64,000 bases of DNA from CBDBFH01 sp965204775 (GTDB taxonomy: Bacteria > Pseudomonadota > Alphaproteobacteria > JAPOUT01 > G958296285): the NCBI GenBank assembly GCA_965204775.1, contig CBDBFH010000019.1:81289-145288 (forward strand). Reading direction: 5' to 3'. Position 1 is the stretch's first letter, and the number at the start of each line of letters is the position of its first letter. Shown here piece by piece: positions 52,306 to 60,859 of this stretch. The position numbers were made by a program, and so were the translations under genes. Under the pieces are notes generated by a model, which worked only from the letters and a program-made list of their open reading frames with translations, was not told the DNA's origin and searched no databases.

Positions 52306-53292
52306 CTAGTCCGCCTCCCCGGCGGGGCGGGGTGCGGTCAGGCGGCGGAAGCAGTCGTCGAGCCGCCCGGCCTCGATGGTCAGCGCCTGCAGGCTGATCG
52401 TGTGTTGGTCGGCCAGCGCCTGCACGCGCCGGGCCAGTTGCGGGGCGGAGAAGCCCGCGCCGGGAAACACCGTCAGACGGGCGAGCGCGCCGGAGCGCCG
52501 GGTTTCGGTTTGCAGTTGCGGCGCCGCCCCGGCGAGCGCGGCGCACAACCCGTCCAGCCGGTCGGCGGCAAGGGTGGCGCTCACCGCATTGTGATAGCGC
52601 GACCCGGCGAGCAGTCCGGCCGGGGTGTCATTGGCCAGACAGACGCCGCGCCCGATGATCAGCACCCGGGTGCAGACCGCCTCGACCTCTTCCAGACTAT
52701 GGGTGGAGAGGAGAATGGTCTTGGCCGGGCGGCCTTCGCCGCCGCGCGCAAGGCGGGCCAGCAGGCGGCGCATGACGCGCTTTTGATTGGGGTCGAGGCC
52801 GTCGGTCGGCTCGTCCAGGATCAAGACCGGCGGATCATGGAGGAGGGCGGCGGCCAGCGCCAGGCGGCGGCGATAGCCCTTGGAGAGCGTCCCGGCGGTT
52901 TGGCGCAAGACCGGCGGTCCGCCATTGCCGGTCAGGCCGGCGGCGCGGGCGGCGGCGGCGATGGCCGGGGCGGGATCGGCCAGCGCGCGGGCGCGGGCGA
53001 AAAAGGCGAGGAAGGCTTCGGCGCTCATCTCGGCCCAGACCGGCGCGCCTTCGGGCAAATAGCCGATCTGCGCGCGCGCCGCCAGAGGCCGGCCGGCCAG
53101 GTCGAGACCGGTGATTTCAATGCGTCCGGAATCGGGGGCGAGGAATCCGGACAGGAGGCGCATGGTGGTGGTCTTGCCCGCGCCATTGGGCCCCAGCAGG
53201 CCCAGCACCTCGCCGGGGCGGGCGGCGAGCGAGAGGCGGTCGACGGCGGCCAGCCCTCCAAAGCGCTTGACCAGATTTTCCGCCGCAATCAT
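52306..53292 (-). CDS. ABC transporter ATP-binding protein (GldA-like)
   Basis: A 328-residue ATPase. Walker A is GLLGPNGAGKTTTMRLLSG, the signature LSKGYRRRLALAAALL, Walker B VLILDEPTDGLDPNQ, and the His switch STHS. A C-terminal ~90 residues resemble the regulatory tail of ABC-2 ATPases. ATG 53292 is chosen; GTG 53304 is an alternative. The stop lies four bases before the permease start. It is the first of four coupled genes. Confidence 0.93.
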   Translation of the reverse strand: MIAAENLVKRFGGLAAVDRLSLAARPGEVLGLLGPNGAGKTTTMRLLSGFLAPDSGRIEITGLDLAGRPLAARAQIGYLPEGAPVWAEMSAEAFLAFFARARALADPAPAIAAAARAAGLTGNGGPPVLRQTAGTLSKGYRRRLALAAALLHDPPVLILDEPTDGLDPNQKRVMRRLLARLARGGEGRPAKTILLSTHSLEEVEAVCTRVLIIGRGVCLANDTPAGLLAGSRYHNAVSATLAADRLDGLCAALAGAAPQLQTETRRSGALARLTVFPGAGFSAPQLARRVQALADQHTISLQALTIEAGRLDDCFRRLTAPRPAGEAD

Positions 53293-53369
53293 CGCCGGCT
53301 GCACGCAAGGGGCAAATCGTTTAAACTGCCGCGGCGCGGCACGGCGCGATCAACATAGCGGGGCCAGGG

Positions 53370-53711
53370 ATGAAAGCCGGTCTGGTGTCTTTTCCGGGGC
53401 GCGGGCTGCGGCGCGAGGGGGTCTTTTGGACCCGGGCCGAACTGAACGCGCTGTTCGGCCTTTACGGACGCCAGGTCGCCGCCGGTCTCTGGCGCGATTA
53501 TGGTCTGGGGGCGGGGCGCGATCATGCCGTTTTCGCCGTCTACCGGCGCGCCCATGATGCGCCGCTCTACCGGATCGAAAAGCGGCCCCATCTTCCCCAT
53601 ACTCCTTATGCGGTGATTGCCTCCGGCGGCTTGATTGTCAGGCGCGGGCAAGACCTGCCCGCGCTGCTGCGGATTTTCGACAAGCGGCGCTGGCGTCTGA
53701 TTGCGCGCTAA
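53370..53711 (+). CDS. DUF2794 family protein
   Basis: A 113-residue protein. FWTRAELNALFGLYGRQVAA, GLWRDYGLGAGRDHAVFAVY and LYRIEKRPHLPHTPYAVIAS are strongly reminiscent of DUF2794, a small family of alphaproteobacteria. No signal peptide or TM segment. Function unknown. ATG 53370 follows a CCAGGG. It diverges from the ABC operon across a 77-base gap and is convergent with the BI-1 gene. Confidence 0.8.
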   Translation: MKAGLVSFPGRGLRREGVFWTRAELNALFGLYGRQVAAGLWRDYGLGAGRDHAVFAVYRRAHDAPLYRIEKRPHLPHTPYAVIASGGLIVRRGQDLPALLRIFDKRRWRLIAR

Positions 53712-53740
53712 AACCCCCGGTCTCCCCGGCCTGTCGGGCG

Positions 53741-54535
53741 CTATCGCCGCTGGCCCAGAAACTGGAGGAGAAAGAGGAAGAGATTGAGAAAATCCAGATA
53801 GAGGCGTAGCGCCCCCATGATCGCGGCCTTCTCGCGCAATTCGGAAACCGGATCGCCGCCCGGCGCCCAAGCCTGCGCCGCGCCGGCCCGGCCCGGCGCC
53901 ATCATCTGTTCGATCTGGTAATAGGTCTGCTTGATCTTTTGCGTATCCCAGGCGGTCAGACCGGCAAAGACCAGAACGCCGATGGCCGAGAGGGCAAATT
54001 GCAGCGCCGGGCTTTGCAAGAAGAGATTGACGACCAGCCCGATGATCAAGCCGAAGAGGGAGATCATCAGGAAGGTTCCCATCGGGCTCAGATCGCGTTT
54101 GGTGGTGTAGCCATAGAGGCTGAGCGCGCCGAAGGCGGCGGCGGTGATGAAGAAGACGCGGGCGATGGAGGCGCCGGTATAGACCAGGGCGATGCCGCCC
54201 AGCGAGATGCCGACCAGCGCGGCATAGGTCCAAAACAGGGTTTGGGCGCGGGCGGGGGAGATCGCATGGTGGCGAAAGGAGAGATAGAAGACGATGCCCA
54301 GAGGCGAAAGCAGGGCGAGCCAGAAGAGCGGCTGCGCCTGGGTCGCCATCCACAGGTAAAGTCCGGAATTGGCCGAGGCCCAGGCGACGAGGCCGGTCAG
54401 GCCGATTCCGACGGCCATCAGATTGTAGACCCGCAACATATAGGCGCGCAGGCCCTGATCGACCTCGCCGGTTGCGGCGCGCAAGGTGCGGGCCGGGCCG
54501 GCGCTCATGCGGGCTCTGGGATCGAATTCGCTCAT
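53741..54535 (-). CDS. Bax inhibitor-1/YccA family membrane protein
   Basis: A 264-residue protein with seven predicted TM segments. Family features are DQGLRAYMLRVYNLMAVGIG near the N terminus, SPLGIVFYLSFRH, and the C-terminal LTAWDTQKIKQTYYQ, which holds the conserved Asp of the calcium or proton gate, followed by LDFLNLFLFLLQFLGQ. BI-1 proteins act as membrane leak channels; the bacterial role is unclear. ATG 54535 is used. Confidence 0.94.
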   Translation of the reverse strand: MSEFDPRARMSAGPARTLRAATGEVDQGLRAYMLRVYNLMAVGIGLTGLVAWASANSGLYLWMATQAQPLFWLALLSPLGIVFYLSFRHHAISPARAQTLFWTYAALVGISLGGIALVYTGASIARVFFITAAAFGALSLYGYTTKRDLSPMGTFLMISLFGLIIGLVVNLFLQSPALQFALSAIGVLVFAGLTAWDTQKIKQTYYQIEQMMAPGRAGAAQAWAPGGDPVSELREKAAIMGALRLYLDFLNLFLFLLQFLGQRR

Positions 54536-54585
54536 GGGACTTTGTGGCCTCCGGGTTTCTCGACGGCGATGCTGAGATCGCCCCC

Positions 54586-54615
54586 ATAATATCGCGTTTT
54601 TGCGTCCGGATTCAA
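54586..54615 (-). promoter_or_regulatory. candidate promoter of the BI-1 gene
   Basis: On the minus strand TTGAAT (54615-54610), 18-base spacer, then TATTAT (54591-54586) gives a plausible sigma-70 promoter about 50 bases before ATG 54535. A second TTGAAT lies seven bases further up (54622-54617). Confidence 0.5.
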
Positions 54616-54651
54616 GATTCAAGGATTTCCAGGGCTTGCCGGAGGCGGGGG

Positions 54652-57222
54652 TCAGGCGAGGTCGCGCAAGACGCGCGAGGCCGGGGCGCGCAAGGCGCGG
54701 GCGAGCGCGGCGAGGCCGAAGGCCAGGGTCAAGGCCAGGGCGAGGAGGCAGGTGGCGGCGGCGGGGCCGGGGGGGAAGACGAAATCGGCCTCCATGACGC
54801 CTGCGACCAGCGCCCAGGCGACGGCGGTTCCAACCCCCAGTCCGGCGAAGGCGGCGACCAGTCCCAGTCCGGCATATTCGGCCAGGGCGGCGAGCAGGAT
54901 CTGGCGGCGCGCCGCGCCCAGCATTTTGAAGATGACGGCCTCGCGCAGGCGCTGGCGGTATCCGGCGGCGATCGCCCCGGCCAGAACCAGAGCGCTGGTC
55001 ACCAGGCTGAGCAGGCTGGCGGCGCGGGCGGCGCGGGCGATATTGCCGAGAATCTCATTGACCGCCTCCAGCGCGCGGGCGACCGGGATGGTCACGACGT
55101 CGGGGAAGGCGCGGGCGACGGCAAGGCGCGCGGCTTCGCGCGCCGGGGGGGCGAGGACGGCGGTCGCCAGATGGCTGTGCGGCGCGGCGCGCAAGGGTTC
55201 GGGCGAAAAGACCAGAACGAAATTGATCCCCAGCGACGACCAGTCGATTTCGCGCAGATTGGCGATGGTTGCGGTCACCGGACGGCCCAGAACATTGACG
55301 GTGAGGGTGTCGCCCGGCTTGAGGCCCAGGCCTTCCGCGATTTGCGCGCCGATCGAAAGCAAAGGCGGTCCGCGATAATCGGGAGGCCACCACCGGCCGG
55401 CGACGATTCGGGCATTGGCCGGCGGGGTGCGGGAATAGGTCAGGCCGCGGTCGCCCTGCAAGACCCAGGCGGATTCGGGGGCGGGGCGGGCCTGGGCGGC
55501 GTCGCGCTCCTTGATGCGGGTGATGCGCCCGCGCAGCATGGGGGTGGTCTCGATCCGCTCGACTCCGGGCTGGCGCTTGAGGAAATCGGTGAAGGCGGCG
55601 ATCTGGCCGGACCGGATATCGGCGAAGAAGAAGGCGGGGGCGCGCTCGGGGAGTTGGCCGCGGATTTGATTTTGCAGATTGGCGTCGACGATGGCGACCG
55701 CCGAGATCAGACCCAGACCCAGGGCGAGGGCCATGATGACGGCGGCGCTGTCGGCGCGGTTGCGCAAGATATTGGCCCGGGCCAGGGCCAGGACCGGGCG
55801 GCGCGGGCGGGCGGCGCGGTTCAGCCCGGCAAGGAAGAGGCTGGCGAGCGCATAGATGAAGGCGAAGGCGAGCGGGGCATAGAGGATGAAGCGCAGCGCA
55901 AAGCGCTGGTCGGGGGCAAGGAGCAGGGCGAGGCCGGCGAGGAGCGCGGCGAGGGCGGCGCTGGCGATCAGCCAGACTGCGCCGGGCGCGCCGCGCAGGG
56001 GGGCGATGCGGGCGCGCAGCAGGCTTTGGGGCAAGGCGGCGCGGGCGCGGGCCAGAGGCCAGAGGCTGAAGAGCAGGGCGATCAGCAGGCCATAGGCGGC
56101 GCAGGCCGCCAGCGCGGGCCAATAGACGGCGGCGGCCAGCGGCACGGGCAAAATCCCGGCGAAAAAAGAGGCGGCCAGAAACGGAACCACGGCGCCCAGC
56201 GCCAGGCCCAGCCCGATTCCGGCCAGCGCCAGGGCGAGGATCTGAACCAGATAGATTCGGAAAATATCGCCGCCGCCCGCGCCCAGACATTTGAAAATGG
56301 CGATGGTGGCGATGCGCCCCTCCAGCCAGGAGGTGACCGCATTGGCGATTCCGATTCCGCCGACCAGCAGGGCGGACAGGCTGGTCAAGGTCAAGAGCAG
56401 GGCGATGCGCTCGACGAAGCGGCGCACCGAGGGCGAACTGTCGGAGCGGTCGCGGATTCGCCAGCCGGCCTGCGGGAAGTCGCGCTTCAGGCGCGCGACC
56501 CATGAGTCGATATCGGCCCCGGCGAGCAGGAAGCGATAATGGTAATTGATCAGGCTGCCGGGCCGGATCAGGCCGGAGGCGGCCAGCGCCTCATTGCGCA
56601 CGAGGACGCGGGGCGCAAAGAAGACGCCTTCGGCGAGGCGGTCGGGTTCGCCTTCGAGGCGGGCGCGGGCGACCAGTTCGACCGCGCCGATCCGGAAGCG
56701 CCCGCCCAGTTTCAGACCCAGACTTTCCAGCAGGGAGGCCTCGACCGCCGCGCCGAAAGCGCCGCCGGCGGCCGGAGCGAGCGCGGCGGCGAGGGGTTGG
56801 CCGGGGGCCAGCGCGACGCTGCCGGCCAGCGGATAGACGTGATCGACCGCCTTGACTTCGACCAGCGTGCTGGAGGCGGCGGCGAGGTTATGGGCCATGG
56901 AGCGCATCTGGCGGGTTTCGGAGACGGCCTGCGCGCGCGCGGCGAGGCGGGCGCGCAATTCGGGGGTGAGCGGGCGGTGGACGAGGCGCAGTTCGACATC
57001 GCCGCCCAGAATCTCCTTGCCCTGCGCCGCCAGGCCCTCGATCAAGGCCGCCTCCAGCGAGGCGACCGCGCTGAGGGCGAAGACGCCCAGCGCGAGGCAG
57101 GCGAGGAAAATGCGCAAGGAGGCGAAGCCGCCACGCATCTCGCGCCGGGCCAGACGCAGGGGCAGGAAGGCGCGGCGCGCGGCGCGCGGCGCTGGGCTTC
57201 CGGTCTGCGCCGGGGCGCTCAT
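54652..57222 (-). CDS. FtsX-like ABC permease, YbbP type
   Basis: An 856-residue permease with the YbbP layout. TM1 is at ~38-60, followed by a MacB-like periplasmic domain starting KEILGGDVELRL. A block of TM segments at ~265-480 has the FtsX motifs, and a second periplasmic domain and final TM block (~720-845) follow. In E. coli ybbA-ybbP lie divergent from tesA, and the same holds here. The transported molecule or mechanical role is unknown. The start overlaps the ATPase stop (ATGA). Confidence 0.9.
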   Translation of the reverse strand: MSAPAQTGSPAPRAARRAFLPLRLARREMRGGFASLRIFLACLALGVFALSAVASLEAALIEGLAAQGKEILGGDVELRLVHRPLTPELRARLAARAQAVSETRQMRSMAHNLAAASSTLVEVKAVDHVYPLAGSVALAPGQPLAAALAPAAGGAFGAAVEASLLESLGLKLGGRFRIGAVELVARARLEGEPDRLAEGVFFAPRVLVRNEALAASGLIRPGSLINYHYRFLLAGADIDSWVARLKRDFPQAGWRIRDRSDSSPSVRRFVERIALLLTLTSLSALLVGGIGIANAVTSWLEGRIATIAIFKCLGAGGGDIFRIYLVQILALALAGIGLGLALGAVVPFLAASFFAGILPVPLAAAVYWPALAACAAYGLLIALLFSLWPLARARAALPQSLLRARIAPLRGAPGAVWLIASAALAALLAGLALLLAPDQRFALRFILYAPLAFAFIYALASLFLAGLNRAARPRRPVLALARANILRNRADSAAVIMALALGLGLISAVAIVDANLQNQIRGQLPERAPAFFFADIRSGQIAAFTDFLKRQPGVERIETTPMLRGRITRIKERDAAQARPAPESAWVLQGDRGLTYSRTPPANARIVAGRWWPPDYRGPPLLSIGAQIAEGLGLKPGDTLTVNVLGRPVTATIANLREIDWSSLGINFVLVFSPEPLRAAPHSHLATAVLAPPAREAARLAVARAFPDVVTIPVARALEAVNEILGNIARAARAASLLSLVTSALVLAGAIAAGYRQRLREAVIFKMLGAARRQILLAALAEYAGLGLVAAFAGLGVGTAVAWALVAGVMEADFVFPPGPAAATCLLALALTLAFGLAALARALRAPASRVLRDLA

Positions 57223-57893
57223 GAGGGGAAAATCTGTCCGTCGCGCATGGCGAGGCGGCGCTGGCAGCGCCGGGCGAGTTCGGGATCGTGGGTGACCAGG
57301 ATCAAGGTTGCGCCCTCTTCTTTTTGGAGGTGGAAGAGGAGATCGGCGACTTTGCCGCCATTGGCGCGGTCCAGATTCCCGGTTGGCTCATCGGCGAGCA
57401 GGATGGGAGGCCGGGGGGCCAGCGCGCGGGCCAGGGCGACGCGCTGCTGTTCACCGCCCGACAATTGGGCGGGGTAGTGATGGAGGCGGTGGTCGAGGCC
57501 GACCCGGGCGAGCATGGCGCGGGCGCGGGGGCCGGCGGCGCTGTCGCCGGTGAATTCCAGGGGCAGGCTGGTGTTTTCCAGAGCGGTCATGGTCGGGACG
57601 AGGTGGAAGGCCTGGAAGACGATGCCGACATGGCGTCCGCGGAAGCGGGCGCGGGCGTCCTCGTCCATCCGGGCCAGATCGCATCCTGCCGCTTCGACCC
57701 GGCCCCGGCTGGGCAGTTCGAGGCCGGCGAGGATCATCAGCAGCGAGGTCTTGCCCGATCCGGAGGGGCCGACCACGGCGACCGACTCGCCCTTTGCGAC
57801 CGACAGGCCGAGGCCGCGCAGAATCTTGACCGGTCCGCCGGCGCTGGGCAAGGTAAGCGAGAGATTTTCGAGGTGCAAAATGGGATCGGTCAT
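57219..57893 (-). CDS. ABC transporter ATP-binding protein, YbbA type
   Basis: A 224-residue MacB/LolD-type ATPase. Walker A is GPSGSGKTSLLMILAGLE, the signature LSGGEQQRVALARAL, and Walker B PPILLADEPTGNLD, followed by TLILVTHDPELA. It would work with the FtsX-like permease. Its ATG at 57893 shares the palindrome CATG with a possible tesA start on the other strand. Confidence 0.94.
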   Translation of the reverse strand: MTDPILHLENLSLTLPSAGGPVKILRGLGLSVAKGESVAVVGPSGSGKTSLLMILAGLELPSRGRVEAAGCDLARMDEDARARFRGRHVGIVFQAFHLVPTMTALENTSLPLEFTGDSAAGPRARAMLARVGLDHRLHHYPAQLSGGEQQRVALARALAPRPPILLADEPTGNLDRANGGKVADLLFHLQKEEGATLILVTHDPELARRCQRRLAMRDGQIFPS

Positions 57894-57921
57894 GAGCGCA
57901 GGGTCCGGCTCGGAGCGGGGT

Positions 57922-58599
57922 GTGTGCAGTTATGCCCATCTGTGGGCGGGGTGCAAGGCGGTCGGCATTTTGGCGCTGGCCTGTTATGCGCTTTTTTGCG
58001 CGCCTTTGAGCGGGGCGGCGGCGGGCGGCGCGCCGGTCTTGCTGATCTATGGCGACAGTTTGGGATCAGGATACGGGCTGGCGCCGGGCGAGGGATTCGG
58101 CGCGCAGCTGCAAGCCGCGCTGCGCTCCGGCGGGGTGGAGGTGCGGGTGCGCAACGCCAGCGTCGCCGGGGAGACGACGGCGGGGGGCCTGGCCCGTCTG
58201 GACTGGATTCTGGCCGGAGGCCGGGCCGACGCCGTGTTGCTGGAATTGGGGGCCAATGACGCTTTGCGCGGGCTTTCGCCGGAAGCGGCGGCGGGCAATC
58301 TGGACCGGATTCTGGCCCGCCTCGCCGAGGAGGAGATTCCGGTTCTGCTGGCCGGAATGCGCGCGCCGCGCAATCTGGGCGACGACTACGCCGCCGCCTT
58401 TGACAGCCTCTATCCGCGTCTGGCGCGCAAATACGCGGTGATGCTCTATCCGTTTTTTCTGGAAGGGGTGGCGACCCGCGCCGGGCTCAATCAGGCGGAC
58501 GGGCGGCATCCGAATGCGCAAGGGGTGGAGCGGATCGTCGAGCGGATTTTGCCGATGGTGCAAGACCTGCTGGCCCGCGCCGGGGCGGCGCAAAAATGA
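57922..58599 (+). CDS. secreted GDSL/SGNH esterase, TesA-like
   Basis: A ~225-residue SGNH hydrolase with a signal peptide (VGILALACYALFCAPLSGAAA). Catalytic Ser is in LIYGDSLGSGYGLAPGEG, the oxyanion Asn in LELGANDALRGL, and the Asp-His pair in DGRHPNAQG. Family members are thioesterase/protease I or arylesterases. GTG 57922 has GGAG six bases upstream; ATG 57892, overlapping the ybbA start, would add ten residues. It is clearly paralogous to the protein at 59110. The end overlaps the DNA glycosylase (ATGA). Confidence 0.88.
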   Translation: MCSYAHLWAGCKAVGILALACYALFCAPLSGAAAGGAPVLLIYGDSLGSGYGLAPGEGFGAQLQAALRSGGVEVRVRNASVAGETTAGGLARLDWILAGGRADAVLLELGANDALRGLSPEAAAGNLDRILARLAEEEIPVLLAGMRAPRNLGDDYAAAFDSLYPRLARKYAVMLYPFFLEGVATRAGLNQADGRHPNAQGVERIVERILPMVQDLLARAGAAQK

Positions 58600-59099
58600 G
58601 AGCGCGCTGTCTGCCGCCGGCGGCGGGGCCGGAGGCGCGGATTTTGATTCTGGGCAGCATGCCGGGGCGCCTCTCGCTGGCCCGGCAGGAATATTACGGG
58701 AATCCGCACAACATGTTCTGGACAATCATCGAGCGGATTTTTGCGATTCCCGCCGCCCTGCCCTATCCGGCGCGGCTGGCGGGTCTGGGCAAGGCGCGCT
58801 GCGCGCTGTGGGATGTGGTCGCCAGCTGCGCGCGGGCGGGCAGTCTGGATTCGGCGATTCGCGCGGCTGTTCCCAATGATTTTGGCCGTTTTTACGCGGC
58901 GCATCGCCGCATTGAGGCGGTTTTCTTCAACGGCAAGACCGCGGAGAGGATTTACCGCCGCCGGGTCTGGCCCGGCCTGGCGCGGGCGGCGCAGGAACTC
59001 CGGATGACCGGTCTGCCCTCAACCTCGCCGGCTTTTGCGCAGATGAAATCTGAGCAAAAAGCGGTGATCTGGCGGCGCGCGATTCGGGCGCGGCTGTGA
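58596..59099 (+). CDS. DNA-deoxyinosine glycosylase (uracil-DNA glycosylase superfamily)
   Basis: A 167-residue protein of the UDG superfamily, hypoxanthine-glycosylase branch. The motif ILILGSMPGRLSLARQEYYG is followed by NPHNMFWTIIERIF. CALWDVVASCARAGSLDSAI is the second conserved block, and LPSTSPAFAQM is the late DNA-binding motif. It would remove deaminated adenine (hypoxanthine) from DNA. The ATG overlaps the tesA-like stop. Confidence 0.86.
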   Translation: MRARCLPPAAGPEARILILGSMPGRLSLARQEYYGNPHNMFWTIIERIFAIPAALPYPARLAGLGKARCALWDVVASCARAGSLDSAIRAAVPNDFGRFYAAHRRIEAVFFNGKTAERIYRRRVWPGLARAAQELRMTGLPSTSPAFAQMKSEQKAVIWRRAIRARL

Positions 59100-59109
59100 C
59101 GGGGATCAG

Positions 59110-59925
59110 ATGCGGCGGGCGATTCTTGGCGGGTTTTTTGCGCTGTGCCTGGCGGCGTGCGGCGAGGCGGCGGCGCCGGACGGGCAGGAATTATCGCTTC
59201 TGATTTTGGGCGACAGTTTGAGCGCCGGACATGGGCTTGCGCCCGGCGAGGGTCTGGGTCCGCAATTGCAGGCGGCCTTGCGCGGGCGGGGCTGGCGGGT
59301 GCGGCTGCACAATGCCAGCGTCTCCGGGGCGGTGAGCCGCGATGGGATCGGCCAGCTGGAGCGGGCGCTGGCGCAGGCCGGGCCGTTCGACGCCGCGCTG
59401 GTCGCGCTGGGGGGCAACGACATGCTGCGCCGGCGCGCCCCACAGGAGGTGGAGGACAATCTGGACCGGATTTTGGGACGGCTCACCCAGAGCGGGACGA
59501 GCGTTCTGCTGGCCGGGATGGAGGCGCGCGGCCTGCTCAAGCGCCGCTATCGGGGCGGGGCGTTTTCCGCGCTTTATGCGCGGCTGGCCGAGCGTCATGG
59601 CGCGCTGCTCTATCCGTTTCTGCTGGATGGCATTGTTCTCAAGCCGCGCTATAATCTGGCCGACCGGATTCATCCCAATGCGGCGGGGGTGGGGGAGATC
59701 ACCCGGCGGGTTTTGCCTTCGGTCGAAGCGCTGCTGCAGCGCGCCGCCGCGGTGAACAGATACCGGCGCGGGGCCGGGAGGGGGAGGCAGAATGGAGTAT
59801 CGCCGTCTGGGGCGCACCGGCCTGGAGGTGAGCGCGCTGTGTCTGGGGACGATGACATGGGGCGAGCAGAACACGCAGGCCGAGGCGCATGCCCAGATGG
59901 ATTATGCACTGGAGCGCGGGGTTAA
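59110..59925 (+). CDS. GDSL/SGNH esterase lipoprotein, second TesA-like copy
   Basis: A 271-residue frame. A short signal peptide ends in a lipobox LAAC (LGGFFALCLAACGEAA), so this copy is predicted lipid-anchored. Catalytic residues are in LLILGDSLSAGHGLAPGEG, ALGGNDMLRRR and DRIHPNAAG. It resembles the copy at 57922 over its whole catalytic domain. The family sequence ends near residue 215 (EALLQRAAA). After that the frame runs on for ~50 Gly/Arg-rich residues and overlaps the aldo/keto reductase gene by 134 bases, so the native stop may have been lost. Confidence 0.88.
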   Translation: MRRAILGGFFALCLAACGEAAAPDGQELSLLILGDSLSAGHGLAPGEGLGPQLQAALRGRGWRVRLHNASVSGAVSRDGIGQLERALAQAGPFDAALVALGGNDMLRRRAPQEVEDNLDRILGRLTQSGTSVLLAGMEARGLLKRRYRGGAFSALYARLAERHGALLYPFLLDGIVLKPRYNLADRIHPNAAGVGEITRRVLPSVEALLQRAAAVNRYRRGAGRGRQNGVSPSGAHRPGGERAVSGDDDMGRAEHAGRGACPDGLCTGARG

Positions 59926-60835
59926 TTTTTTCGACACGGCGGAGATGTATCCGATTCCGCCCCGGCGGGAGACGCAAGGGGCGAGCGAGCGGATCATTGG
60001 AGAGTGGTTTGCGGCGCGCAAGACGCGCGGCAAGGTGATTTTGGCGACCAAGATTTGCGGGCGCGCGCCCTTTGACTGGCTGCGCCGGAGCGGGGGAGGA
60101 ACCGAACAAAGCCCGGCCCAGATCGAAGAGGCCATCGAGGCCAGCCTCAAGCGTCTGCGCACCGATTATATTGATCTTTACCAGCTGCACTGGCCGGACA
60201 GGCCGATGAAACTCTTCGGGGGCGGTCTGGGCTACCGCCATGTCGCGGGAGAAAGCCATGCAATCGGGGAGATTTTGGAGAGTCTGGCGCGGGCGGTGCA
60301 GGCGGGCAAGATTCGCTTTATCGGCCTGTCCAACGAAACGCCGTGGGGGACGATGAGTTTCCTGCGCCAGGCCGAGCAGTTCGGCCTGCCGCGGGTGGCC
60401 TCGATTCAAAACGCCTATAATTTTCTCAACCGGGTTTTTGAGCTGGGGGGTTCGGAAATCGCGCTGCGCGAGGATGTCGGTCTTCTCGCCTATTCGCCGC
60501 TGGCGCAAGGCTATCTGTCGGGCAAATATCAAAACGGCGCTTTGCCGCCGGGCAGCCGCAAGCAATTGTTCAACCGCCTGCAGCGCTATGAGACGCCGGG
60601 TTCGGGGGAGCAGATTGAGGCCTATCTGGCGCTGGCGCGCCGGCATGGCCTGGACCCGGCGCAAATGGCGCAGGCTTTTGTGACGAGCCGGGATTTTGTC
60701 ACCTCCAACATCATCGGCGCGACGACGATGGCGCAATTGCGCACGGCGCTGGCGAGCGGCGCGGTTGCGCTAAACGGCGAGATTGAGGCCGGGATCAAGG
60801 CGATTCATCTGTCCCGGCCCAACCCCTGCCCGTAA
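59792..60835 (+). CDS. aldo/keto reductase, Tas/YghZ-like
   Basis: A 347-residue TIM-barrel reductase. It begins MEYRRLGRTGLEVSALCLGT. Catalytic Asp and Tyr are in GVNFFDTAEMYPIPP, Lys in VILATKICG, and His in DLYQLHWPDRP. GKIRFIGLSNETPWG and NIIGATTMAQL are typical. It reduces carbonyl groups with NADPH; the substrate is unknown. A strong GGGAGGGGGAGG lies just before ATG 59792. The start is inside the 3' end of the previous frame. Confidence 0.94.
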   Translation: MEYRRLGRTGLEVSALCLGTMTWGEQNTQAEAHAQMDYALERGVNFFDTAEMYPIPPRRETQGASERIIGEWFAARKTRGKVILATKICGRAPFDWLRRSGGGTEQSPAQIEEAIEASLKRLRTDYIDLYQLHWPDRPMKLFGGGLGYRHVAGESHAIGEILESLARAVQAGKIRFIGLSNETPWGTMSFLRQAEQFGLPRVASIQNAYNFLNRVFELGGSEIALREDVGLLAYSPLAQGYLSGKYQNGALPPGSRKQLFNRLQRYETPGSGEQIEAYLALARRHGLDPAQMAQAFVTSRDFVTSNIIGATTMAQLRTALASGAVALNGEIEAGIKAIHLSRPNPCP

Positions 60836-60859
60836 GGTTGCGCCGGGAAGCGCCCGTCC

